Below the pieces are notes generated by a model, which was given only the letters and a program-made list of their open reading frames with translations, was not told the origin of the DNA and made no database searches. A DNA stretch of 64,000 nt from Pardosa pseudoannulata (taxonomy: Eukaryota; Arthropoda; Arachnida; Araneae; Lycosidae), in contig CM063509.1 of assembly GCA_032207245.1 (NCBI GenBank), forward strand, positions 105,808,021 to 105,872,020. The letters run 5' to 3'. A program made the translations under genes and the position numbers. Shown one piece after another: positions 47,227-58,676 of the stretch; position 1 is the stretch's first letter, and each line of letters starts with the position of its first letter.

Positions 47227-48196
47227 CTAGCATTTAGCCCGTCATATGACGGGTCAGTAAAATTTTTAATTATCCAGAATTATAAAGTACCCTATGAGGC
47301 AGGTAAAAAAAATGGTTTCTTTTTTGGCTGAGAATTATCTGGTACACGATGAATAATTTGTTTATCTTCATACTCCTCTAAAGTCTCCCGATACTGTGAA
47401 TGCAGTTTAGAATCACGTTGAATTCATTTAGTCAATTCATTTAGTAATTGCGAATTTTAATTTATCTTTTCATATTACGTGACAGTGTGAACAGCAGAGA
47501 TTTGAATATTGACAGTGATTATTTGGTGGTATATATGAATGATGTCCAAAATTTAGCGAATATATTGCAAACCATGTGGTTATGTATAAAAAAAACAAGC
47601 ACACAAACGAACAAACTTCTTTATTTTCAAAGATTTATAACTTAAACTCTAAATATTTATTAGTTTGTGAAATAGACTCCTAGACTTTTATGAAAAGAAT
47701 TTGTTGTTATTACCGGTAAGAAAATTTACACTGCAACAAAAAATAATCGATGATTAAATTTAAAACTATTACATCTGTACTTAATCTATTATTTAATACA
47801 AATATAAAAGAAAATTATTTACGTAATATCTGATTTCAGTGATAAAAGATATGAAAGTACTGCAGACGATATTTAAACAATTTAAAATAAGAAATGATTC
47901 AATGAGATGGTTAAAGAAATGACGTCATAATGCTAGAAAAAAATGTTATTTTTACCTATTTATTACTTGATAAATTGACAAGTAATATTTTTCGCTGTGA
48001 TAAAGCATATTTATACGAATTTATTTTAGAATCGGATCGATAGTTTAGGAGAAGATAAACTTACACGCTTTGAATTTTGATGACCCTAAATCTCATTAAG
48101 AATCCAATATGGATGCCTCTATCCATTGAAGGTCCAACCACTTCATAAATTCGAAGACAGACGGACAGATAACTTAGGCTATTATTACATAAGGGA
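47227..48196 (-). mobile_element. Non-autonomous Helitron (copy H2)
   Basis: On the minus strand it begins TCCCTTATGTAATAATAGCC after A and ends CCCGTCATATGACGGG (perfect 16-base palindrome) + CTAAATG + CTAG before T. These are textbook Helitron termini. The body is shared with H1, H3 and H4. A 65-residue plus frame inside is unrecognised. Confidence 0.9.
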
Positions 48197-48339
48197 TTTT
48201 ATACTTTAAAAAATATTTTTCAGTTTGAAAATTTTTGTGCTGAATTAGTAATTATAAAATATTTTAGGTACTTTGCATTTATATATTTCTTATTCTAAAT
48301 TTTTCTATTAATGTGTTTATTAAAAAACTTCTTATGCTT

Positions 48340-48728
48340 TTTAAAATCACAAAGTGTTTTTTCCAATTATAGAGGCCGATGGCCGATTGGTTAGGGTGCT
48401 GGCCATCGGAACCGGAGTTCGTGGGTTCGAATCCCACTGAGGCATGGATGTTCGTAGCCGTTCGGAATCGGCGTTAAACTGTAGGTCCCGGTCTCATTAG
48501 CCCTCGTGTTGCAAAAAGTAGACCGTAGCACTCCAAACCAAACCAAACCAAACCAATTATAGAGGCATACATATCGCGAAACGTCAAAAACAATTACCAA
48601 AATAGTATAAAATTTGAAATGATAGTGTTATATAAATAATATTTAAAGTAAGTGAGAATCGATACCTAGTTTTCTTTCTATATAAATTCTAAAGATAAAA
48701 TGAAAAGCGTACAAGCAATTGGCTAAAA
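48340..48728 (-). repeat. Right arm of the large inverted duplication (with SINE)
   Basis: Inverted partner of 46615-46820, interrupted by the SINE at 48376-48552. It directly abuts the Tigger-like fragment. Confidence 0.8.
48376..48552 (+). mobile_element. tRNA-derived SINE
   Basis: A complete plus copy with B box GGTTCGAATCC and the tail CCAAACCAAACCAAACCAAA. The exact duplication CCAATTATAGAGG occupies 48363-48375 and 48553-48565. Its low divergence from the family pattern suggests a recent insertion. Confidence 0.95.
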
Positions 48729-48748
48729 TGCTTACTCTTTTGTTCGTT

Positions 48749-49501
48749 CCCCATTTCCTTAGGTGAAAGTGGAGAATTCTCGGAAATTCGAAAAGAATGG
48801 GTTCCTACTGAATACATTGTGAATATTTCTTTGCCAGTTAAAATGAGGTTCGAAAACTGATAACGTGTAACGATCCCATAAAGCGATAATGTTAACATAC
48901 AAATGAATAGAGAAAATCGGGACCAAGGCATTTCGATATCAATAAGGGATTGATAACATTAACCCTTTAAAGTCACCTATAAGAATTCTTTGGAATTTAA
49001 TGAAATTAGTTTATAAATATTATCTATGAACCTTAAGAATGCAAAATGTATTAAAGTTTGTCTTTGCAAACATTAGAGGGGTTACCATAGCAGGTATTGA
49101 GTGGGGTTAACTGACAAACTCATCCCTTTGTATAGCGTGAACATAAAACTTTTTAAAATTTTAATTATATTGGAATAACAATAAATAGGTGTTCTTAAAA
49201 AAGTAAAATAAATAAATAGTTTAACAATTTATAAGTATTTGAATATCTACTTTTATTTGGGGTCATAAGTGAAAAACAATTGCATTACTAACTTTCCAGG
49301 TACAGCAAGTATAAATACATGTATTTCAAGAGAAAAAATAAATTAAATGATCTACTGTCATTTATTGTAAGTTTTAAATGTCAAAAACTTTAAAAAATTG
49401 AAAACAATTTATATTTCTCCAAAAATTAGGAAAAAAAAATGTTTAACAGGAGGTTTCGCTGCTAAACCAATGTCTTTTAAAGGGTTAAGCGGAGTCCACT
49501 G
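48749..49501 (-). mobile_element. Tigger-like MITE, truncated, hosting a piggyBac MITE
   Basis: A minus copy of the CAGTGGACTCCGC element; its right end GCGGAGTCCACTG is followed by TA. Body matches include ATAGAGAAAATCGGGACCAA. The piggyBac insert begins within its CATTAAGCGG terminus. The other terminal repeat is missing on the left. Confidence 0.82.
48963..49484. mobile_element. piggyBac-type MITE inside Tigger-like MITE
   Basis: TTAA at 48959-48962 and 49485-49488; ends CCCTTTAAAGT and TTTTAAAGGG. Removing it and one TTAA restores the host terminus CATTAAGCGGAGTCC exactly. Confidence 0.92.
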
Positions 49502-49503
49502 TA

Positions 49504-50316
49504 TAACTGGACAAATGACCGGTGATGTATATGTAAAAATGAGATCGATAATGAATTAAAAGTTCTTATTATTTGTGTTTGTAATGCATAAAAATTGACA
49601 ATATACAATTTTGTTTAGTTAAAGTAAAATTTATTTGTTTATTTCCTTCCCAATAGTTACACTTTCAATCAGGAAACATAAAAGTTCAGTCATTTGACCG
49701 ATATGGTAGAAACAGATATGTATTAAGTGTTGGTATGTTTAGTGTTAATATGTTTTTGTTGATTTGAAAATTATTTTCTAAATCACTTATATAGATGAAA
49801 GAACATAATTAATTAAAATAATCAGTATGTGTACCCTATGAAATTTAGGTAAATAATTTTTATCATATTCAGTCAATATTTTCTTAATTCTAATTCAAAA
49901 TAGAAACTTCCTTAAGAAAATAAGAGTTAAAAACCGAAATTACTGGTTTCGTTTGGATGAAAAAATTTAAATGGTCAGTAATATACCTTTGTTTGGTAAT
50001 TAAATTTCGTATATAAATCGATGTCTCTTTCCAACCAACTTTTCCAAGAACTTTTCTTTCAGACTCTATAGTGCTGCCATCTAGTACATTTTCCAAAAAA
50101 TATCTTTTAAAACCCATTAACTCAATCTTTATATACTGCTGCCCTCTATTGAGTGAATTAAAACATAATTCTAGCTGGAATATTGCAGTAGAGCAGTTGT
50201 AAATTTATAATGTAAATATTTTTCTTCTTCCATGTCAAGGACCTATTTATGGGGGTGAAGGAGGGGGTCTGAGGGTCTAGGACCCTCCTGCAATATTGTA
50301 ATCCAAGAATTGTTTT
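49504..50316. other. No supported gene
   Basis: AT-rich, with a small G-rich run near 50250. The minus frame at 49890-50117 is unrecognised. Confidence 0.4.
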
Positions 50317-50595
50317 ATGCTTATTAAATTTTTAGATACATTACTAGTTTCAACTGCCAATGTTCAAAAATCGTTTATAACCACGAAAAGAGTAAAAACA
50401 TTTCTTCGCAACAAAACTGATCACACTAAAAGGAAAAAAATTCTCATTATTTTCTGGGACTTGAGAATGGCTATAAATTTAGATAAAAGTTTGAAAAAAA
50501 ACTGGCTTTTAATGTTAGTTCATTTAATATTATATTATAAAATGGTATTTTATAAATTACTAATTATGCCACAGTGTTTTCGAATTTTGTTGTCT
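50317..50595 (+). pseudogene. hAT transposase C-terminal dimerisation relic
   Basis: The plus frame begins MLIKFLDTLLVSTANVQKSF and continues KRVKTFLRNK, like the hAT C-terminal block (L..S.ASVERSFS.LKRIKTYLR). The E-R-S-F core reads Q-K-S-F. Downstream residues ILIIFWDLRMAINLD loosely follow the expected LS.LALLSIN segment. No ends or upstream domains are visible. Confidence 0.7.
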
Positions 50596-50599
50596 TAAA

Positions 50600-51362
50600 G
50601 TATGTATTTTTGTAAAAAAAAATAAATAAATAAAACGATATGTCATAATTATTTTCTAGATTTTTTTTATTTCCCAGTTATTCATAAAATAGCTTTAATT
50701 CAAACACATTTGTTAAATCCTGGAGCGTGAATTAAATTTGCCTCTTTTGAATGCAAATTTAAACCTGGTAAAATTTAAGGCAGAAAATGATAGACACAGT
50801 GTGGTTGCATATATATTTTTTTAAAATACAGTGTACTTACGTTCACCGTTGCTGATGATTTTATGACATTTTTATGCATGCATTCAAAGCTATGGATGAT
50901 GTATAAGACTTGTGTATGTATGTATGCATTTTGTATGTGTGTGTGAGTTTAATGAATATTTTTATGAGATCCAAAGTTCATTCTATTTTATATTAAATAA
51001 TACTTTAATAATACTTCAAGCACTTTTTCTCTTACTATGTATATTAGAGAGATATTTTCACCCATACCAAACAATATAAACAATAGAACTATTTTAGTGT
51101 TCTATATACCATTGAGTATTAGGAATAGTTGTAGCTTCGTGCAGTTTGTTTGAAAGGATTTTTTTTTTTCAGATGTGAAAGGAAATTTTTTAAAAATATT
51201 CTTTTATCATGAAATAATTATCTCAAAACACCGTTTTATCTGTTTTTTTAATATTTGTATATGAGTAAAAATTTGGTATTCTCATTAATAAAATTATATC
51301 TAATTGCCTATACGTATATAATTTGTGAGTGTTTTTTAATGCTATACACTTGCAAGCCTTCG
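50600..51362. other. No supported gene
   Basis: AT-rich with short TGTATG repeats near 50915. Nothing recognised. Confidence 0.4.
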
Positions 51363-51735
51363 GGTTTAGATAGAGTTGTGAGAAGTGGAAAAAAACTCAG
51401 TTTAAACCCGGGAAAAAACCGGGTTTTTTGGGAAGGGAATTTTGAAAATTTCCAAAACATGGGAATTTTGAAGTTGCCAATTCCTATCAAACAATGAGAA
51501 CCACCATTTTTTCTGTCTTTGTTGTAGACCTCAAAAGTTGATATTTTCACAAAATTTAACTATTATATGCTATGAAAAAAATTGAATAATTAACTAACTA
51601 TATTTATCAAGGTATCATGTTTAACATGAAAATATAAGTATATTTACTTTGAGACATATCCAATATTTTTTATCACATAAATATTAGGCAATAATCTGTA
51701 GTGTCACAAAACCCATAAATCATTATTTTTCTTGG

Positions 51736-51769
51736 ATAACCTCTCACTCTCTCTCTCTCTCTCTCTTTC

Positions 51770-51859
<90 letters not shown>
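51736..51859. repeat. CT and TA microsatellites
   Basis: A (CT)n run at about 51744-51768 followed by (TA)n to 51859, inside the hAT element. A second TA tract lies at 52176-52206. Confidence 0.95.
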
Positions 51860-51861
<2 letters not shown>

Positions 51862-52168
51862 GTGTGTAGGAAATGGACACAGAATGCAACATTGTCATTT
51901 GATTGCACCTTTAAATGATATATGCACTACAAAAAATAATAAACTATTATTTTAAATTTCAAGATATTTATTTTTATATTATAAAAGGATGGGGAAAATT
52001 TTAACATAAAGCAATTTACATAATAAATAATGATAAAAATAATGTATATAATTATTATATTAGCAATTAAAATGGAAGCAACCAGTTATATGTTATAAGA
52101 CTATAACTAGGTAATTCATTACATAAGTACTACTATAAAATTATTTAAATGCTCATTGCTGTTATTTC

Positions 52169-52214
<46 letters not shown>

Positions 52215-52843
52215 TACATGTAATAATATCAATATCTAAGCCCTAAAGCCTATTCCAAAATTATCCCTTTTCCCCATTCATTATTTTAGATCTTAATTTC
52301 TTCTCTTTAAATTAACCATATTTCCCAGAAATCCAATTTAAACGATGTTTTCATTCCTTCAGCGTAACCCCGAAATTCTTTCTATGATTCCCAAAACACA
52401 AAATGATATGGCTGGCATTTTAATTAGGAAGTTATAACTTTCCCATGAAAATTTGTAACGATCAGCAGTAATGCTCCTCTGAGACGCCACATTATAGCAG
52501 ATGGCTCCAGTCAAAGGTTACTATCTATAAGCAAATAACTCGTGCCTCAGCATTTTTCCCACATACAGGTTTTAGCCGTCTCTCGCAGAAGGTTGGCATT
52601 ACTATTACTTAGAGAGAGAGAGCGTTCTGACACCGTGCGGTTTAGACGTCTCTGGATTTTGAGCAATTTTTATAGGATGAAATAAAAAGTTAAGTTCGGC
52701 CACGACGAATGATATGCTTCTTTCTAACGGACGGTTAACGGGACACTTGGCAGCCCAGCATGCCCGGGCTGAGGAAAATAATAGGGGCAATTTCAAAAGA
52801 AGTTTTCAAGTGTAAAGTTCGGGGCCAGTTGGTCCCTAGACTG

Positions 52844-52848
<5 letters not shown>

Positions 52849-52910
<62 letters not shown>
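52849..52910. repeat. AC/TA microsatellite
   Basis: ACAC... then TATA..., inside the hAT element. Confidence 0.95.
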
Positions 52911-53384
52911 TGCCAAAAGTTAAAAAAAAACTTTTATAAATAATAGGCTAGTTCTTAAGTAGCTACTGTTGAAAAAATAAATGTAGACATTGTTAAAAAG
53001 ATTTCTTCCCAAAGTTCCCAAAATTCCGGGTTTATTCCCCAAAATTCCCGGGTTTATTCCCACCTCTTCAAAATTCCGAGTTTTTTTACATCTCTAGGTT
53101 TAGAAGAATTCCTTTGAAATATTATATATAGATAGACTATAACACATAATGTAGGCTACTTTTAATTTCATTTTGTAGTTTTTAACTTTATTTTTAGGTT
53201 TTAATTAAATAGTTAATAAAGTCATAAAAACTACAAATATTTTAACAAATAGATTTAATTTTCGTAGGAGAAAACAATCCCAATTAAGCTACTGTATATA
53301 CTAATATAAATTTTAAATTTAATTACCCACTGTTTTCTACTAAATAAGCTGTTTCGTAAATGGAATAGGGTCTGGTGTTGTCAA

Positions 53385-54555
53385 TGGCGGACTAAGACTA
53401 AAGCCGGCTCTAGGCAACATTGTAATTCCGGGCCTATTTTTCAGTCATGACTCAAACTTTGCTTTTGGTAATTTGGTTTTAAAGCATATAGTATGTAGTT
53501 CTATTTAATTATTGGATTTCAAGAAAAAAAAGGAAAAAAATAATGTAATGTGCAAAAATTAAATAAGCATAATTCATTAAAATAAATAAGTATAATTTAT
53601 TAAAACAAACAATAATTCTTAAACAAATATACCCAGATTGATTAGTTATATTGCCTTTTTTTCTCACTTTTAATTCTGCAAACTAGTCAATTAGTTTGTC
53701 ATAATTAATAGAGTTATTTAATAACTCTTTTTTTATATAAAATAATGATAAACTATTTAATTTTTATTGGCTTAATATGGATCTTAAAAACCTTTTTATT
53801 TTGGACATTAATGAGGTTGATCTTTCATTTCTTGCATTGCTTATTGGAAAGGTTCAATAAATACTCAGAATTATGTTTAAATTAGAGAATGTTGCAATAG
53901 TATTATTTTCCTGAATAAATGTCCGCATGGATACAGGTGAAGTATGATTTTCTTTACTTATAAAAGTCTTAAATTGTAATAGTTCATTTTTCAGTTTTGC
54001 TAGGTTTAAATCTTGTTCTTAACATTTTAATTCCTTTATTGAAGAGTCACTAACATCACTATCATGAAAAATTGTTTTGAATTTATTGTTAATAGTTTTA
54101 TATCCATGAGATCTGTTTTTAATGTATAGAATCGTATACAACAAAAAAAATATTAACTTTAAAATGTTCTTTGCCACTGAATCTTATTTCATGTTCTAGA
54201 ATTTCCCATAAGATGCAATACGTTCAGGAGACACTGATTTTGAATAGCTACGTTCGACTTTTTAAACACGTGCTGACGTGCATAGTAAAGGCTTGATAAG
54301 CACGAGGCTCGATCGTATTTACACACATCGACACTGTTGTGCGTGGATGCATAAGTAAGGGAACGCTCGTCCACACTTGTCGACTTTAACAATCAACGAT
54401 TCGACATAATTTGGATACGTTTCAGCAATAATTATGAATATCACGTTCTTCTGTTATATAAAAATAAAAATTAAAAACCTAATTTTCATGGGCCAAAAAT
54501 TACGGGCCTTAGGCACGTGCCTAGGTTGCCTAGGCCTTTAGTCCGCCCCCGGACA
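53385..54555. mobile_element. TIR DNA transposon remnant (GGCGGACTAA ends)
   Basis: CAATGGCGGACTAAGACTAA at the left; at the right AGTCCGCCCCCGG preceded by TAGGTTGCCTAGGCC. The ends pair over GGCGGACT and again through a GCCTAGGCAAC-like block. No exact target duplication found. The interior is AT-rich. Confidence 0.6.
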
Positions 54556-55258
54556 CACTGGGGAGCAAATGAGAGTCGTGACTCCAGATTTGGCACCCAG
54601 TACTTTCAGCACGCTACTGGGGACGAGTAACACTAAAACGGTAATATTTATCAAAATCCTGAAGAACACTTTGACTATTAAAATATTTTTTCTATACTTC
54701 GTACAAGAAAAAAAAAAAGTAGGATGCCACAGGAAATAAAACTAACTGTTCGAATACATTAGTAAATGATGTTTTGTTACTGAAAGAAGCCTATGGGTAA
54801 ACCCATAATAATATTATTGCTAATTAAATAATCGCATACAACAAAAAATATTAACTTTTAAATGTTCTTTGCCACTGAATCTTATTTCATGGTCTGGAAT
54901 TTCTTACAAAAGGAAATACATTCAAGAGACACTGATTTTTAATAGCTACGTTTAACTTTTTAAACACTTGATGACGTACATAGTAAAGGCTTGATAAGTG
55001 CGAGGCTCGATCGTATTTACGCACATCGACACTCGCGGGCGTGGATGCATAAGCACGGAAACGCTCGTCCACACTTGTCGACTTTATCAATCAACGATTC
55101 GGCATAATTTGAATATGCTTCAGCAATAATTATGAATATCACGGTTTTCTGTTAAATTAAAATTAAAATTAAAATTAAAAACCTAATTTTCGGGCCACAA
55201 AAATTACGGGCCCTAGGCACGTGCCGAGGTTGCCTAGGCCTTAGTCCGCTCCTGGGTG
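54137..55258. repeat. ~700-bp-spaced direct duplication
   Basis: 54137-54560 and 54838-55258 are copies (TTCTTTGCCACTGAATCTTA, GAGGCTCGATCGTATTTAC, GGCACGTGCC). In both, the minus strand keeps an open 67-residue frame starting M(L/I)KSTSVDER and containing KYDRAS.LSSLYY. No family recognised. Confidence 0.88.
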
Positions 55259-55310
55259 GGGTAAAATGGGTAGAAAAAGCGGGATTTCTCATTCAGCACT
55301 CTTTTTCACT

Positions 55311-55325
55311 TTAAAAAAAAAAAAG

Positions 55326-55371
<46 letters not shown>
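55311..55371. repeat. Poly-A tract
   Basis: About 55 A residues with one interrupting G, following a TGGGGTAAAATGGGTA motif. Confidence 0.97.
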
Positions 55372-55375
<4 letters not shown>

Positions 55376-55494
55376 TGCATGTATTCATGCAATGGGTTCA
55401 TTGCCATTATTGTTAAAATGGTTTTATACATGTTCTTAAATTGCAAATTTATAATTTTTTGCTTCTTTTTTATACTCATTTTACCCTAGAGGTG

Positions 55495-56310
55495 GGGTAA
55501 AATGGGTATTGATTTAAAAATGCTATTAATTATAAAAATGTAATTAAAACTTTTAATTTTTTTTTGTACAAACACATTTATATGTGATATAATTACAATT
55601 TATATTAGAAAACTATAATGGCCACGGTTAATAAGTTGAACTATTGTCTGCTACATCATAAAGTCATCACTTCTCCATTCTTAGTTTGTACCCGCTCTCT
55701 TTTTCGTCTGTCATTTTCTAAGGCTTTTTACCCCTTACAAGTGCAGTGGTGAAACTGTCGTAAGGATAGCTTTTTTTAAATCCTTATAATGGAGAAGAAA
55801 TGGCAAAATTCAAAGTAACTGAACTGGAAGTTTGCATAGACAGAGCTTTCATAGTACCTGTTGTTGAAGTCTGTGCAACACTATTTGCCGTTAATTCCCC
55901 ATCTTTTTCAGCTAACACTATTTTGTGTTTAACCGCTTTTTTCCTCCACAGTGTCAAATAGCTGTTTCAGCAGATTAGGGAATGTCGCTTAGTACACAGT
56001 TCTCCTTGTACCACATCTTCAGGATTTTTCTCCAGGCACACTTCATAGGGGCAAATACTTCGACATCCAAAGATTGCAGAGCATGGCTTGAGTTTTATGA
56101 GAGGCAATGAATGGTGATTCTATTGTCCATCACTTGTTTTACTGTCTTATATGTCAAGTGACCATCGAACATCAAAAGAATGGGTTTTTTCAGATGTTAA
56201 ACTTGTTTGAGAAAATGTCCCATCCAAGATTCCAACATTGTATCATGAATTCACTCTGACTCCGTGAAGCCGTGTAATGCACCAGGTGGTCGACCCTTGG
56301 TCCAAGTTTC
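55495..56310 (-). pseudogene. Pogo/jerky-type (DDE_1) transposase relic
   Basis: Minus translation of about 55940-56290 gives PILLMFDGHLTYKTV (second catalytic D region, usually L..D.H..H) and HALQSLDVEVFAPMKCAWRK (third catalytic D in LQPLDVGVFAPLK), the two late blocks of DDE_1 transposases of the pogo/Tigger/jerky group. Stops interrupt it after WMGHFLKQV, after ITIHCLS and after VLSDIP. The left end GAGGTGGGGTAAAATGGGTA (55499) may be its terminal repeat. The right end is lost against the Helitron at about 56325. Confidence 0.85.
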
Positions 56311-56324
56311 ATATCAATTTAGAC

Positions 56325-58359
56325 TCTATACACTCTGTATAATTTGTTTATTTTCATACTCCTCTAAAGTCTCCCGATACTGTGAATGCAGTTTAGAATC
56401 CCGTTGAATTCATTTACAGAGATAATTCAAAGTTTTCTCAGCTATGTCGAAATTATCATTAAGTTCTTCCCCTTTGCCACAGTAATTAATGGAAGTAAAG
56501 GAATGAAGCTATCATTTCCACTACACCCTGGAAGTAGATAGAATTTGTTATTAATACCGGTGATAAAATTTTCATTGCAACAAAAAATAATCGATGATTA
56601 AATTCAAAATTATCACATATGTACCTAATCTATTATTTAAGTCAAATATAAAAGAAAATCATTTCCGTAATATTTAAGTTCAGTGAAAAAAGGTAATGAA
56701 ACAATGCAGACGATATTTAAATAATTCAAAATAAGAAATGATGATGGTTAAAGGAATGACATTATAACACTAGAAAAAAATGTTATTTTTACTTATTTAT
56801 TATGTGACAAATTGATAAATTTAATCGCCTCTCTTAACCGGAGAAAATAGGGCTTGAAATAATGGCATTAAATGATAGAAAAGGGGGCAAGGGGTGGATT
56901 TCGAATGTTGCTAACCCTAACTCATCAAGAATCCAATATGGATGCCCTTATCCCCTCCAGGTTCAACCGCTTCATAAATTCGAGGACAGACGGAGAGATA
57001 ACTTAGGCTATTATTATATAGGGCAGGGCTGTCCAACTGTAAAGAGCCCACGGACCAGAATTCCGGTCACTGATCCTCTAGCTGGCCGCAATTTGAAAAA
57101 GTGGAACAATAACCTTTTACCTCTTATACAATAACAATTAATAGTTGAATTATTAATTATAAAAAATGGAACAGACGGATTAGAAAACATTTTGCTTATA
57201 TTTTAATTGGAAAATTGAGGCTGATCAGTCTTCTTTCAAGGGCAGAAATGCCAACATGGATGTCTGTCGTTGCCAGCCGAAGATGGTCTAACAATGAACT
57301 GTCGGAGAGAGAGCTCCTGTGACGATTGTTGATAAACTTCATAGCTGAAATAGCAATTTCGTATAAATATGTGCTCCCGAACATGGAAGTTATTTACAGT
57401 CCTAAGTCAAGCAGATTTGGAAACCGTTCAGTTGGAAGCAACTTGAAGAACTCGGGCCCCCTTTCGGTTCTTGTTTAAAAGAATGGGTTAGCCTGGAGAT
57501 CATAGATCTCTAATTGTGGGTCGGCCGGTTGTTCTTCAATGCTTGCTGTGACTGGGTTACTAAAAAGATCCACATCATTCTCGATGCTTTCAAAATCTGA
57601 AAATCTCGTGTTGAATTCATCAATTATAGTCTGCAACTTAGGGCCGAATTCAGAAAAATCAGCACTTCCTCACAGTCTGACGCCAAACGACTGCAACTGG
57701 CGAGGTGAGCTAAGTTATTTTTTCCCAAAGTTTCATGGAAAAATTTTCAGCTTGTTTCTAAACCTATTGATGTGTACCATTAGGTCAGACACCAGTTGGC
57801 CTATTCCTCGTAAAGTTCACATCGTTGAGGTGGCCAGTAATATTAGTTAGAAATGCCATGTGACACAAAAAATCCATGATTAAAAGTTCTTGTTCAAGGT
57901 TTTCTGATGTAGAAAATTGGTGAAGGAAAAGAGGGATTTCTTTTCTCAACTCGAAAAATCTCTTGAGGCAATTTCCGACACTAAGCCACCTAACTTGATT
58001 GTACATAACCAGGTCTCTGTATTCAGCTTCAATTTCCTCCAAAAAGTTACGGAACTGCCCTTGGATAAGAGCCTTGTTGTCGCCTCTGATCATGTTGATG
58101 ACATTCAAAACTTTTTTGAGGGTTTCAGTTTGTTTCACCGATTTTCTACATAAAACATGCTGGTGAATGATGCAATGAAGTGCAGGGCATTTCATTCCAT
58201 ATTCTCTCAAACATCCAATCAATCTTATCTTAGCTCTGACGGAACACTTTTCAAAAGCTCCGACACTGTTGACCGCTTTCATCACTGCATCCTACCCTTT
58301 TTTGTGGAGTGAAGAGAACACATGGCGGGCCGCTAGTTGGACAGGCCTGATATAGGGGA
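56325..58359 (-). mobile_element. Non-autonomous Helitron (copy H3) interrupted by a hAT
   Basis: Body motifs TCTCCCGATACTGTGAATG and AAGAATCCAATATGGATGC identify the family. The hairpin/CTAG end at the left is missing (truncated near 56325). The 5' end (minus strand TCCCCTATATAATAATAGCC) is split by the hAT at 57024-58349: it reaches only the last ~10 bases on the far side, ending at 58359 before a T (A on the minus strand). Confidence 0.85.
57024..58349 (-). mobile_element. hAT element with partial GTF2IRD2-like transposase
   Basis: The exact 8-bp duplication ATATAGGG (57016-57023 and 58350-58357) flanks CAGGGCTGTCCAACT and AGTTGGACAGGCCTG, a 14-15 bp terminal repeat. The minus strand carries the C-terminal half of a transposase: the 166-residue frame 57785-58285 with HCIIHQHVLC and VRWLSVGNCLKRFFELR, a linking segment about 57480-57660 (FNTRFSDFESIE, then DPQLEIYDLQ) and a frame at 57196-57384 opening MFGSTYLYEIAISAMKF and RSSLSDSSLLDHLRL, the hAT dimerisation domain. 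Frames are offset near 57470 and 57780. The N-terminal BED finger and first catalytic block are absent. Parts of the order and family match are strong; it is inactive. Confidence 0.93.
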
Positions 58360-58618
58360 TGAATGGTCCTGGAGCTTTGCATGTCGATTTACGTAATTAT
58401 TTTTTGTATCATATTGTTTTATTAAATTATCATATGCTAAAATAGCAACCTGAAGCAGCTACAAACTGCTCCATACCAAAACAATAGGTTTATAATGTTT
58501 CTTGTTTTATTTAGTCCAACAAGGTTAGCAACAAAATTTAAAGATACAAACTAGAGACTATCATGTAAAACATAGAAAAAAGTCACAATACATGAAACCC
58601 GTACACGCCTAAAGGAAG

Positions 58619-58658
58619 TGTGTGTGTGTGTGTGTGTGTGTTTTGTTTTGTTTTGTTT
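58619..58658. repeat. TG and TTTTG microsatellites
   Basis: A (TG)n run followed by GTTTT repeats just before the solo LTR. Confidence 0.95.
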
Positions 58659-58676
58659 TTGTTAAAAATTTTCCCA

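Larger units (their letters stand above)
51371..53096. mobile_element. hAT element with TAGAG-type ends (1.73 kb)
   Basis: The exact 8-bp duplication GGTTTAGA (51363-51370 and 53097-53104) flanks TAGAGTTGTGAGAAGTGGAA and, inward from the right, TAGAGATGTAAAAAAACTCG. Both sub-termini are rich in CCCGGG/GGGAATTTT blocks. The interior has three microsatellites and a GC-richer segment (52440-52830) without recognisable transposase, so it is non-autonomous or carries foreign filler. Confidence 0.88.
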
